Positions 1 through 9,400 of a stretch of 64,000 nucleotides of DNA are shown here, one piece after another (within the stretch, counting starts at the first letter, position 1; the number at the start of each line of letters is the position of its first letter). Below the pieces are notes generated by a model. It was not told where the DNA came from. It saw only the letters and a program-made list of their open reading frames with translations, and did no database searches. The DNA is from Pseudomonadota bacterium. Lineage in GTDB: Bacteria > Pseudomonadota > Gammaproteobacteria > Burkholderiales > Thiobacillaceae. The translations under genes were made by a program, and so were the position numbers. The stretch lies in assembly GCA_021802555.1 (NCBI GenBank), contig JAJZRU010000002.1, positions 1 to 64,000 of the forward strand, in the 5' to 3' direction.

Positions 1-53
1 CCGTATCGCGCGCGGCACGCCGCGGGCTTTTCCAGACAGAACGATTGCCGGCC

Positions 54-1961
54 ATGTCCCTGCAGCTTTCCACCTACGACCCCAAACTCGGCGGCCACAG
101 CCTGTTCAAGGCGCTGGGCCATCCCCTTGCCGCGCGCCAGGCGCGGCCCCTGCTGGAGGCGCTGGAGGCGGGTCCGCCCGTGGCGATTTACGACCCGCTC
201 GGCCAGCTCGACACTTTCGCGGCCCTGTATGACCTGAGCCGGGTGGAAATCCAGGCCGTGCTCACCAATCGCATCGAGCGCCTGGGCACCAAGGTGCTGG
301 GGCGCTACCGCCAGGCCGTGACCGAACTCGTCTCCCTGGCGCCCAAGCGCTTGCTGGTGAGCGCCTTTGACGCGCGGCGGGAACTGGACCAGTGCCGCCA
401 CCTGCTGCCGGAAGACTGCGAGGTTTTTTCCCTCGACACCTTGAAGCTGCCCGGCACCATGCTGTCGCGCCCGGAGAATTATCTCGATCCGCTCAACTTC
501 GCCACCAACTACGCTTTTTTCCGGGATGAGCCCAACGCGCACACGCGCCTGGTCACGGCCAACTACTGGTCGGCGCGCGGCGCGGTGAGCCCGACCTTCT
601 GGTGCTGCTTGTTTTCCGCCGAGGGCGAGATGCTGGTGGAGTGGGACGAGCCGCTGCCGCCCGCCAACGGCGTGCTGGTGCTGGACAGCCAGGCCATACG
701 CGCGCGCTTCGATCTGCCGCCCTTCGTCGGCAGCCTGTTCATCCACGCCATCGACATTTCCGGGCACGACGTGGTCAAGTACGTGCTCGACACCTACGGC
801 GACGAGCCCACCGTGCTGTCGGCCACCCACGATGCCAATGCCTGGCCGGCGGAGTGGTATGCCGGCCTGCCGGCCCCGGCGCCGGGCGAGAAGGTCATCC
901 TCTGGGTGCAGAACTCCCATCCCGTGGCCATCCCCGCCGGCGCCGTGCGCATCGGCATCATGGGCGAGGACGACAGCGCCCGGGGCTACGACGCGGTCAT
1001 CCCCCCCTTCGCCACGCGCGCCATCGATGTGGGCGAGCTGTGCCCCGGGGCTGCCTGGCCGCAGCAGTTGGAAATCCAGGCCGGCAAGCATTTTGTGCGG
1101 CCGCGCTATGAAATCGTCGATGGCGCCGGACGGCGCCGCATCGCGCATGCCAACGTCGAACGCGACAACCTGCCGCCCAATGCCGAGCTGGCCACGCTTT
1201 CGCGCCACCATGGCAAAGGGTTCATCGTGCCGGGGGCGCTGCTCCCCTTGGCGCGCTTTCGCACCGAAGTGCTGCCCACGCCCATGGAACGCAGCGAATC
1301 CGTCATGCCGGTGAAGCTCCTGGTCTATGATGACGCCGGGCGTCTGGTGCTGGAGCACAAGCTCGGCCGGCTGCCGCGCAACCATGCCGTCAGCCTGGAC
1401 ATGGACCGGCTCGTCTCGGCGGCGGACCTGGGCCGCGGCTGGGGACACATGGAACTGGTCTATGATTTTGCCGAAGGCAGCGAGGCCAACGGCTGGCTGC
1501 ACGCCTTCTTCCGCTATACCGACCGGGCCAGCGGCCATGTCGCAGAAACCATCTTCGGCGCCCATGTGTTCAATACCCTCATGGTGTACCGGGACGAACC
1601 GCAGTCCTACGCCGGGCGCCCGCCGGGGCTGTCCACCCGCTTGTTCCTGCGCCTGGGCGAGGAAGGGCAAAAGGCCTATTGCCATCTGATCTATCCCGCA
1701 TCGCTGCCGCATCGCCCGATGTCCACCACCGACCTGATCCTGCACGACGCGCAGGGCAACGAGATCGCGCGCCGGCGCGTGAACATCGCCCAGTCCGGCT
1801 CGCTTTTCTGGGAGGCGGGCGAGATGTTCGGCGCCGACCGCGCGCGCGCAGGCGACCACGGCTACGTGCTGGTGCGCGACACCACCTGCCGGTTGTTCGG
1901 CTACCAGGCACTGGCGAACGAGGGCGCGGCTTTCGCCCTCGACCACATGTTCGGTTTCTGA
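54..1961 (+). CDS. Conserved hypothetical protein, 635 aa
   Basis: I do not recognise this protein. It is a soluble-looking 635-residue protein with no signal peptide, no membrane segment and no motif I can assign. I chose ATG at 54 over a TTG at 45; there is no strong Shine-Dalgarno sequence before it. Codon use matches the neighbours and the frame is open throughout, with only shadow frames on the other strand, so it is a real gene. The C-terminal half looks beta-rich (runs such as RLFLRLGEEG and GYVLVRDTTC). A DsrE-like gene follows 69 bp downstream on the same strand, so the two may be co-transcribed. The function is unknown; a role linked to sulfur chemistry would be guesswork based only on that neighbour. 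Confidence 0.75.
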   Translation: MSLQLSTYDPKLGGHSLFKALGHPLAARQARPLLEALEAGPPVAIYDPLGQLDTFAALYDLSRVEIQAVLTNRIERLGTKVLGRYRQAVTELVSLAPKRLLVSAFDARRELDQCRHLLPEDCEVFSLDTLKLPGTMLSRPENYLDPLNFATNYAFFRDEPNAHTRLVTANYWSARGAVSPTFWCCLFSAEGEMLVEWDEPLPPANGVLVLDSQAIRARFDLPPFVGSLFIHAIDISGHDVVKYVLDTYGDEPTVLSATHDANAWPAEWYAGLPAPAPGEKVILWVQNSHPVAIPAGAVRIGIMGEDDSARGYDAVIPPFATRAIDVGELCPGAAWPQQLEIQAGKHFVRPRYEIVDGAGRRRIAHANVERDNLPPNAELATLSRHHGKGFIVPGALLPLARFRTEVLPTPMERSESVMPVKLLVYDDAGRLVLEHKLGRLPRNHAVSLDMDRLVSAADLGRGWGHMELVYDFAEGSEANGWLHAFFRYTDRASGHVAETIFGAHVFNTLMVYRDEPQSYAGRPPGLSTRLFLRLGEEGQKAYCHLIYPASLPHRPMSTTDLILHDAQGNEIARRRVNIAQSGSLFWEAGEMFGADRARAGDHGYVLVRDTTCRLFGYQALANEGAAFALDHMFGF

Positions 1962-2030
1962 CGTCCGGAAGCATTCAACTTTGGCGCGCACGCGCCGTTA
2001 CCGTGGGTAGATAACGATGCGGAGACTCCC

Positions 2031-2408
2031 ATGGCATATAAGCTGGTCATGATGCTGCTGACCATCGATCCGGACCACCCCCATTTGTGCGGCACGCCGT
2101 TTTTCCAGGCCACCGCGGCGGCGGCCATGGACATCGAGGTGGAGATCTATTTCGCCAGCCGCGCCACGCGGCTGCTGCAGAAGGGCGTGGCTGAGCATAT
2201 CTATCCCGCCGACAACAAGGTCAAGTCCGTGTACGCCTTCATGCAGGACGCGGCGGAACTGGGCGTGCGCTTTTATGCCTGCGGCGGTGCCCTGGATGCC
2301 TACGAACTGCGCAAGGAGGATCTCATTCCGGAATGCACGGGTGTGAGCGGCGGCGCCGGCTACATCAGCCGCGTGGTGGACGAAGAGTGGAAATCCATCA
2401 CCTATTGA
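2031..2408 (+). CDS. DsrE/DsrF-like family protein, 125 aa
   Basis: This small soluble protein has the DsrE-like alpha/beta fold pattern: an N-terminal strand (YKLVMMLLTID), a helix, then strand VEIYFAS. A late Cys sits in FYACGGALDAY at about residue 84, and a further Cys occurs in PECTGVSGG. Family members carry or relay sulfur (DsrE, TusD) or are peroxiredoxin-like proteins of unknown role. The Cys after the FYAC strand is in the position where sulfur-carrying homologues have their active cysteine. No dsr or tus partners lie nearby; the only neighbour on this strand is the unrecognised 635-aa gene upstream. ATG at 2031 follows GGAGACTCCC. The family assignment is fairly sure and the substrate is unknown. 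Confidence 0.7.
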   Translation: MAYKLVMMLLTIDPDHPHLCGTPFFQATAAAAMDIEVEIYFASRATRLLQKGVAEHIYPADNKVKSVYAFMQDAAELGVRFYACGGALDAYELRKEDLIPECTGVSGGAGYISRVVDEEWKSITY

Positions 2409-2579
2409 GCAACCCACCCCTGTTCCGGTGATGGCCAAAGAAACGGAGATATGGGGGCGAGTGGCGCCACCGAAATATTCGGGACATCGTTGTTGCAAGT
2501 TCGCGGCAGTTCACCTGCTTGTGATGACCTGGCCAGACCGTACCGCCCTTAATTCGCCGGCAGGGTCCGGGAAGCGCCG

Positions 2580-4934
2580 TCAAGGCAGGGCACCGGTGCC
2601 GGGCACTGCCGGCTCCTTATAAGCCAACAGACGCAAGGCATTGATCACCACCACGAGGGTGGAGCCCTCGTGGATCGCCACCGCCGCGCCAATCCCCGCC
2701 CAGCCGAACAGCGTGGCGGGGATGAGCAGCGCCACCACGCCCAGCGAGACGAACAGATTCTGGCGAATGATGCGTTTCGAAGCGCGGCTCAGGGCCACGG
2801 CGAAGGGCAATTTGGCAAGGTCGTCCGCCATCAGCGCGATATCGGCGGTCTCCAGCGCCACGTCGGTGCCGGCGCCGCCCATGGCGATGCCGACGGTGGC
2901 GCGCGCCATGGCCGGGGCGTCGTTGACGCCGTCGCCCACCATCGCCGCCTGGCCGTGGCGCTGCGCCAGCTCTTCCATCGCCGCGACCTTGTCCTGCGGC
3001 ATGAGCCCGGCGTGCACTTCATCCAGGCCGATTTCCTGGCCGATGGCGCGGCCTACCTGTTCGTTGTCGCCGGTGAGCATGATGGTCTGGCGGATGCCGA
3101 GTTGGTGCAAGCGGGCGAGCACCTCGCGCACCCCTGCGCGCGGCGTGTCGGCGAGGGCAACCACGCCGAGGAAGCTACCGTCGGTTTGAACCAGCATGAT
3201 GGTCTTGCCCTCCCCTTGCAGGCGCGTCGCGTGCTGCCGCAGCGCATCGGACATCGGCTCGCCGTCGAACAAGCGGGTGTTGCCGATGGCGACCCTGCGC
3301 CCGCCGACCTCGGCGCGCAAGCCCTGGCCGGTCACGGCTTCGACCGCACCGGCCTCGTTCCATGTCAAACCGCGCCGCTTCGCCTCGTCCACCACCGCCT
3401 GCGCCAGAGGATGGGCGCTGCGGCTTTCCACGGCGGCGGCGAGCCGGAGCAGCTCGTCCTCGTTGCCATTGACGGCGACGACATCGATCACCCGCGGCTT
3501 GCCCACCGTCAGCGTGCCGGTCTTGTCGAAGGCGATGGCGCTGAGCGTGCCGAGATTCTCCAGATGGACGCCGCCTTTGATCAGCACGCCGCCGCGCGCC
3601 GCGCGGGCAATGCCGGAGAGCACCGCCGAGGGCGTGGCGATGGCGAGCGCGCAGGGCGAAGCCGCCACCAGCACCGCCATGGCACGGTAGAAGGATTCGG
3701 CGAAGGGAAAGCCGAACAGCGGCGGCACGACGATGAGCAGCGCCGCGCCCGCCAGCACCAGGGGCACGAAGATGCGCTCGAAGCGGTCGGTGAAGCGCTG
3801 GGTGGGGGACTTCTGCGTCTGCGCCTCGGCCACCATCTCCACCATGCGCGCGAGCGTGCTCTCTCGCGCGAGCTTGGTCACTTCGATGGTCAGCGCGCCC
3901 TCGCCGTTGACCGTGCCGGCGAATACCGGATCATCCGGCTCTTTATCCACCGGCATGGATTCGCCGGTGAGCGGAGCCTGGTCCACCGCCGACTCGCCCG
4001 ACAGCACCCGCCCATCGGCGGGGATGCGGCTGCCCGGCTTGACGATCACCCGGTCGCCGCGCAGCAGGTCTTCCACCCGGACTTCTATCTCGGCGCCGCC
4101 ACGCTGTACCAAGGCCGTTTTGGGTGCCAGTTCCGCCAGCGCCTCGATGGCCCGGCGCGCGCGGTCCATGGCCAGATGCTCCAGCGCATGGCCCAGGCTG
4201 AACAGGAACAAGAGCAGCGCGCCTTCCTCCCACGCGCCCAAGGCGCCCGCACCGGCTGCGGCGACGATCATCAGAGTGTCGATGTCGAAGCGGCGGCTCT
4301 TTACGCTCTGCCAGGCATCGCGCAGCGTGTAGAAGCCACCCGCCGCGTAGGCGCCCCACAGCAGACCCAGCGACAGCATATGGGGCGCGCCGGCCAGCCC
4401 CGCGAGCCAGCCGGCCAGCAGCAGCAGGCCGGCCATGCCGCTCAAAATCAGCTCGCGGTGCTCGGCGAACCAGCCGGCCTCGCGGCCTTCTTCCAGCACA
4501 CCGTAACCCAGCGCCTCGATGCGCCGGATGAGGACATCACGCTTGATCTTGTCGCTGTCGAATTCCAGGCGCAGCCGTTCCGCGGCATAGCTCACCGAGG
4601 CTTCCAGTACCCCGTCTGTGCGTTGCAGGGCGTGTTCGATCACGGTGGCGCAAGTGGGGCAGTCCATGCCGCCGATGCGCAGGCTTTCGTGGCGGAAGCG
4701 GCTGGCGATCTTGGCGCCGGCCGCCTGCGCCAGCTCGCGCACCCGGCTCACGCCGAAGCGCTGCGGATCGTAGTGCAGGCACAGGCGGGCGGCGCCGTCC
4801 TCGCGGACGAGGTGTACCTTCTCCAGCCCCTCGGCCTGCAAGAGCTTGGTCAGCCGCCCCACGCAGGCATCCTGTTCATCCGGGACGTTGGGCAGGAGTA
4901 ATGCAAGTTCCAAGGACAGTTTTTCAGTATTCAT
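2580..4934 (-). CDS. P1B-4 type heavy-metal-transporting ATPase, 784 aa
   Basis: This inner-membrane ATPase would export divalent metal (Co, Zn, Cd or Fe). Residues 88-96 hold a heavy-metal-associated domain motif (GGMDCPTCA; C92 and C95). The transmembrane metal site is SPC (426-428) instead of CPC, the phosphorylated Asp is D470 in DKTGTLT, and GDGVND follows. The last membrane helix carries HEGST near residue 755. SPC plus HEGST is the signature of the P1B-4 class (CzcP, CoaT, CtpD); an intact N-terminal metal-binding domain is less usual in that class. It is the last gene of the leftward czc operon, 36 bp after a membrane-protein gene, so it would pump cytosolic metal to the periplasm while CzcCBA exports it across the outer membrane. 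Class assignment is confident; metal specificity is inferred. Confidence 0.9.
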   Translation of the reverse strand: MNTEKLSLELALLLPNVPDEQDACVGRLTKLLQAEGLEKVHLVREDGAARLCLHYDPQRFGVSRVRELAQAAGAKIASRFRHESLRIGGMDCPTCATVIEHALQRTDGVLEASVSYAAERLRLEFDSDKIKRDVLIRRIEALGYGVLEEGREAGWFAEHRELILSGMAGLLLLAGWLAGLAGAPHMLSLGLLWGAYAAGGFYTLRDAWQSVKSRRFDIDTLMIVAAAGAGALGAWEEGALLLFLFSLGHALEHLAMDRARRAIEALAELAPKTALVQRGGAEIEVRVEDLLRGDRVIVKPGSRIPADGRVLSGESAVDQAPLTGESMPVDKEPDDPVFAGTVNGEGALTIEVTKLARESTLARMVEMVAEAQTQKSPTQRFTDRFERIFVPLVLAGAALLIVVPPLFGFPFAESFYRAMAVLVAASPCALAIATPSAVLSGIARAARGGVLIKGGVHLENLGTLSAIAFDKTGTLTVGKPRVIDVVAVNGNEDELLRLAAAVESRSAHPLAQAVVDEAKRRGLTWNEAGAVEAVTGQGLRAEVGGRRVAIGNTRLFDGEPMSDALRQHATRLQGEGKTIMLVQTDGSFLGVVALADTPRAGVREVLARLHQLGIRQTIMLTGDNEQVGRAIGQEIGLDEVHAGLMPQDKVAAMEELAQRHGQAAMVGDGVNDAPAMARATVGIAMGGAGTDVALETADIALMADDLAKLPFAVALSRASKRIIRQNLFVSLGVVALLIPATLFGWAGIGAAVAIHEGSTLVVVINALRLLAYKEPAVPGTGALP

Positions 4935-4970
4935 GGCATGTCACCCATATCGTCGATTTCGTTTGCGCAC

Positions 4971-5705
4971 CTACGCGATGGCGGCGAGGAGCAGCGTTCC
5001 GCCGTATCCTCCCAAGAAGCTTGCAGCCGCGGCACGGGGCTCGCCGGCCTTGTCCAGACCGGCAAGCAGTGGGTGTATCGCCACATACATGGCCGCACCG
5101 AATCCTACGGCAAGAACGGCGACAAGATATGCCTCCGTCGCTCCCTGGGAAACGGCCATGCCAACCATCTGGCCGAGTAGGGCGATGAGCGAGAGCAGCA
5201 ACCCTTCCGTTGCCTGCGTGACCATCCTTGCGGCGCTGCGGCGGGTTGCAAAACCGAGCCATAAGAGTTCCGCGGCAAAGGGGGCCATCATGGCCGTGGG
5301 CGTGCCCCCAACCGAATGGACAATGCCCATGGAAAAGGCCACGAGGAGGATGGACAAGACGGCGCTCGCGTTATGGCGTACGTTGTTGCGCGCCGTCAGA
5401 GCGATCTTTTTTTGCCCACCTCCCCGCATGCGCGCCGGGCCAAGGGGCCACAACCGGTCCACCATTGCGTAGACGGCGATGCTCATGATGCATCCCAGAA
5501 TGAGCCCGACCGCCGCGGCGAGGGCGGGTCCGCTTCCGTTCACGGCCGGGAGAATGCTGGCTGCGCTCGCTGCAAACACGGCACCAGCGGCAAACCAGCC
5601 GGGATATAGCCGTAGGCCGTGCCACCCTGCGGCGGCCCTTGCCAGCAGGACGCCCGCCAGGGGAGCAAACGCAAGCATCAATAACACGGCACTCGATGGA
5701 ATCAA
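4971..5705 (-). CDS. Polytopic membrane protein in the metal-efflux operon
   Basis: The protein has 244 residues with about seven hydrophobic segments and little soluble sequence, apart from a basic loop around GGGQKKIALTARNNVRHN. I do not recognise the family. HSVGGTPTAMMAPF recalls the histidine-containing helices of ZIP metal carriers, but the paired HNxxEG and HExPHE motifs are absent, so I do not call it ZIP. I chose a TTG start at 5705 because GGGAG lies eight bases upstream; no ATG in a reasonable position has a better site. Its place between a zinc-ribbon gene and a P1B-4 ATPase, all on the same strand, suggests a role in metal handling. That is inference from context only. Confidence 0.6.
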   Translation of the reverse strand: MIPSSAVLLMLAFAPLAGVLLARAAAGWHGLRLYPGWFAAGAVFAASAASILPAVNGSGPALAAAVGLILGCIMSIAVYAMVDRLWPLGPARMRGGGQKKIALTARNNVRHNASAVLSILLVAFSMGIVHSVGGTPTAMMAPFAAELLWLGFATRRSAARMVTQATEGLLLSLIALLGQMVGMAVSQGATEAYLVAVLAVGFGAAMYVAIHPLLAGLDKAGEPRAAAASFLGGYGGTLLLAAIA

Positions 5706-5743
5706 GGAAACGCTCCCGTTCCGTCCGGACTGCCAAGACGCCG

Positions 5744-6070
5744 TTAGCCGCCACTACCATCCAGCGGCGTACCGCATCGGCTGCAAAACCTGGCGCCCGC
5801 AGGTGATTCGCTGCCGCAGTTCGAACATTTCGTGCCCGCCAGCGCGGTTCCGCATTTCTGGCAGAAGCGCGCCTCGGCCGCATTGAGGGTGCCGCACTTG
5901 GGACAGGGATTGCCCTGATTTCCGGCAGCTTGGTCGGGTTGTTGCGGATATCCCGGATAACCACCGTAGCCGTCCGGACGGCCTCCATGATGGCCGCCTC
6001 CATACCCCCCGTGATGGCCGCCGAACCTGCCGCCCATCAGATTGCCCAGCATCCGTTCAAAGAATCCCAT
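5744..6070 (-). CDS. Small double zinc-ribbon protein with Gly/His-rich N-terminus
   Basis: This is a 108-residue protein. Residues 15-45 are rich in Gly, His and Tyr (GGHHGGYGGGHHGG), with several HH pairs able to bind metal. The C-terminal half holds four CxxC knuckles: CPKCG (56-60), CQKCG (70-74), CSNCG (82-86) and CSRCG (96-100), giving two zinc ribbons. ATG at 6070 is preceded by AAAGGAG at good spacing; the longer open frame upstream is not coding. It sits between the PII-like gene and the membrane protein in the czc operon. A metal-sensing or metal-buffering role fits its composition and place but is unproven. Zinc-ribbon proteins are diverse, so no specific function can be assigned. 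Confidence 0.8.
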   Translation of the reverse strand: MGFFERMLGNLMGGRFGGHHGGYGGGHHGGRPDGYGGYPGYPQQPDQAAGNQGNPCPKCGTLNAAEARFCQKCGTALAGTKCSNCGSESPAGARFCSRCGTPLDGSGG

Positions 6071-6111
6071 GATGTGCTCCTTTCGTGATTGATCGGGATG
6101 GCATGTCATCG

Positions 6112-6447
6112 CTATCCCGCAACGGGAACCGCCTTGACGATGTCCGTGACGTAAACCCACCCTGCCTCGGCCTGGCCGGTGCGGGCGGTACGTTCGATGA
6201 TGGCCACCAGCGTGTCCACTTGGTGATCCTCGCAGACCAACTCCAACTTGGACTCGTCGATGACCGGCTCGGCCAGCTCCAGGGAGTAGTGCTGCTCCTT
6301 GGCATCGACCGCCTTGAGCAGACTCTTCACGGCGGTGACGCTGAGATTGCGGCAGCCCGCCTTCGCGTCGCACTGCCCCGAGTCCTTCAGCGCGCGGATC
6401 ACGTCGGCGATGCGGTGGTTGTGGATATAGGCCTTGATTTCTTTCAC
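6112..6447 (-). CDS. PII-like signalling protein associated with metal-efflux RND pump
   Basis: This 111-residue protein has the PII/CutA-like ferredoxin fold pattern: MKEIKAYIHNHRIADVIRAL at the start and HQVDTLVAIIERTARTGQ with an ending beta strand GWVYVTDIVKAV. The segment TGQAEAGWVYVTDI corresponds to the B-loop region of PII proteins. The usual T-loop tyrosine context (YRG) is not visible; instead there is DAKAGCRNLSV and SLELAEPVI. A PII-NG group encoded beside CusA/CzcA-type pumps is known, and this gene fits that: it lies 51 bp downstream of czcA. It may sense nucleotide or metal state and adjust the pump. The family is clear; ligand and partner are inferred. Confidence 0.85.
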   Translation of the reverse strand: MKEIKAYIHNHRIADVIRALKDSGQCDAKAGCRNLSVTAVKSLLKAVDAKEQHYSLELAEPVIDESKLELVCEDHQVDTLVAIIERTARTGQAEAGWVYVTDIVKAVPVAG

Positions 6448-6498
6448 GAGAGTTCTCCTGTGGTTGGGATTGGAGCGGCCCCATGGCCGCCCGCTCGT

Positions 6499-9400
6499 TT
6501 ACTTCGCTTGCTTGCGCTCGCGGCGCGTTTCCACCCATTCATACATTAATGGCAGCAACAGCAAGGTGAGCGCCGTCGAAGTGAACAGGCCGCCCACCAC
6601 CACCGTCGCCAGCGGGCGCTGGGTCTCCGCGCCCACACCGCTGGAGAGGAGCATCGGCACCAGACCGAAAATGGCGATGGAAGCCGTCATCAACACCGGC
6701 CGCAAACGCAGCGCTGCCCCCTGCCTGACCGCCTCCCTGACCGACAGTCCCTGCCTCCGCTGGTCGTTGAGGAAGGACACCAGGACGATGCCATTGAGCA
6801 TGGCCACCCCGAACACCGCGATGAAGCCGATCGCCGATGGCACCGACAGGTACTGCCCGGTGATGAACAATCCGATCACGCCGCCGATGGTGGCGAAGGG
6901 CACGTTGGCGATGATCAACGTGGCGTAGGTGAGCGAGTTGAACGCGGTGTAAAGCAGGATGAAGATCAGCCCGATGGTGAGCGGCACGATGACAGCCAGC
7001 TTGGCCATGGCGCGCTGCTGATTCTCGAAGGCGCCGCCCCACTCGATCCAGTAGCCGGCGGGCAGCTTCACCTCGCGCCGGATTTTCGCCTGCGCCTCTT
7101 TGACGAAACTGTCCACATCGCGCCCCTTCACGTCCATCTGGATTACGGCGTAGCGCTGCAACTGCTCGCGCCGCACGAAGGAATAGCCTTCGTCCAGTGC
7201 CACTGTCGCCACCTGGGACAGCGGCACCATGGCACCGGCTTGGGTGCGGATCGGGATATTGTCGATGGCCTCCACGCTGTTGCGGAAACCCGGCGCGAGC
7301 CACACCTGGATATCGAAGCGCTTCACTCCGTCGATCAGGGCGGACACCGCCTTGCCGCCGATGCCCGCCTGCACCACCTCCAGGATATCGTCGGCGTTGA
7401 GCCCCAAGCGCGCTGCCGCTTCGCGGTTCACCTTCACCACCAGCTGCGGCTTGCCTTGATTCGCCTCCAGAGCGAGGTCGGCGACACCGGGCACTTGCTC
7501 CAGCGTGGCCTTGAGCTGGCCGGTGAGACGGTCCAGGGTGGCCAGATCTTCGCCGTAGAGTTTCAAGGCCAGCGTGGCGCGCACGCCGGAGATGAGTTCC
7601 TCGACGCGCATCTGGATCGGCTGCGTGGCGGCGATGACGGCGGTCGGTACTTGCTTCTCCAGCGCCGTTTGCATCTGTTGCGTCAGCTCTGGAAAGGAAA
7701 TGGCTTGCGGCCACTGGTCGCGCGGCTTGAGGTCCACCAGGATTTCCATGTAGTTGACATCCGCCGTCTCGCCTTTTTCCGCGCGCCCGATCATGGCCAC
7801 TGCCGATTTCACCTGCGGAAACCGCTTGAGCGCGGTTTCGATGGTTTCCGACAGGCGGATGGACTCATCGAGGGATGTCGAAGGAATGCTCGTCACCCGG
7901 AACATGATGCCGCCCTCCTGCAGGGTAGGCATGAACTCCCTGCCGAGGAAGGGGAAGAGCGCGAGCGTACCGAGCAGCAGGGCGACCGCGCCGGCGATCA
8001 CTTTGCGCTTGTTCTCCAGCGTCCAGTCCAGCAGGGGCAGGTAGAGCCGCTTCGCCCATCTCACTACGAAGGTGTCCTTTTCCTCCTTGGGCTTGAGGAT
8101 GAGCGAGGAGAGCACGGGCACCAGAGTCATGGTCAGCAGCAGCGAGCCGATCATGGCGAAGGTAATGGTGAGCGCCATGGGCTTGAACAGCTTCCCTTCC
8201 AGGCCGGTGAGCGAGAACAATGGCAGGAACACCACGATGATGATGAGAATGGCGAAGGCGATGGGGTTGATTACCTCCCGCGCCGCCTCCAGGATCACGT
8301 GGGTCTTGTTGACCGTCTGCCCGACCTTGTGGCTGAGCAGGCGGAAACCGTTCTCCACCATCACCACGGCGCCGTCCACCATCATGCCGATGCCCACGGC
8401 CAGGCCGGCGAGCGACATCAGATTGGCGGACAGGCCCCATTGCTGCATGAGGATAAAGCTGATCAGCATGGCGAGCGGCAGCGCCAGGATTACGACGATG
8501 GCGGAACGCATCTCGCCGAGAAACAGGAAGAGGATGATCGCCACCAGGATGGAGCCCTCGATCAGGGCTCTCTCGGCGGTCTGCACCGCCTTCTCCACCA
8601 GCTCTGTGCGGTCGTAGATGGGATTGATCGTCACCCCCTTGGGCAGGGCCTGCTGCACGACCTTGAGCTTTTCCTTCACGGCGTCCACCACGTTCTTGGC
8701 GTTTTCGCCGATGCGCTGCAGGGCCATGCCCAATACCACCTCGCGCCCGTTCTTGGTGATCGCGCCGCTGCGCAGGGCGGGCGCCTCCTGCACGTCCGCC
8801 ACGTCGCGCACATAGATCGGGGTGCCGCCTTTCTGGGCGATGACGATGTTGCCGATGTCGTGGCTATTGGCCACCAGCCCCAGCCCCCGCACCAGGTACT
8901 GTTCCCGCCCCAGATCGACGTATTGCCCACCCACCTGCCGGTTGTTGGCCGTGAGCGCCTGCATGACTTCCGTGAACGTCAGCCCGTATTTGATGAGCTT
9001 CTGCGGATCGATCAGCACTTGGTATTGCTTCTCGTCGCCGCCCCAGGACATCACGTCGTCCACCCCCGGCGCGGTGCGCAGCACCAGCCGCACCGTCCAG
9101 TCCTGCAGGGTGCGCAGATCCATGTTGGACAGTTTCTTGTCGGCGGATTCGACGGTGTACCAGAACACCTGCCCCAGCCCCGAGCTGTTGGGGCCGAGCA
9201 CGGGCTCGCCGTAGCCTGCGGGAATGCGCGCCTTGGCCTCCTGCAGCTTCTCGCTCACCAGGCGGCGGGCGAAATAGATGTCCATGTCGTCCTTGAAATA
9301 CACACTGACATAGGACAGGCCGAACAGGGAGACGGAGCGGATCTCAGCCACTCCCGGCAGGCCGGCCATGACCCCTTCCACCGGAAAGGTGAGCAGCTTC

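Noticed and set aside
2670-4901. A 743-codon open frame on the plus strand opposite the P1B-4 ATPase
   Set aside because: It is Gln/His/Arg/Ala-rich with no domain, the usual antisense shadow of a GC-rich gene; the minus strand has all P-type ATPase motifs.
4971-5705. ZIP-family zinc transporter
   Set aside because: Only one vaguely similar His helix is present; the defining paired motifs are missing.
5744-6538. A 264-residue reading of the zinc-ribbon gene
   Set aside because: The upstream part overlaps the PII-like gene in another frame; ATG 6070 has a strong ribosome site.
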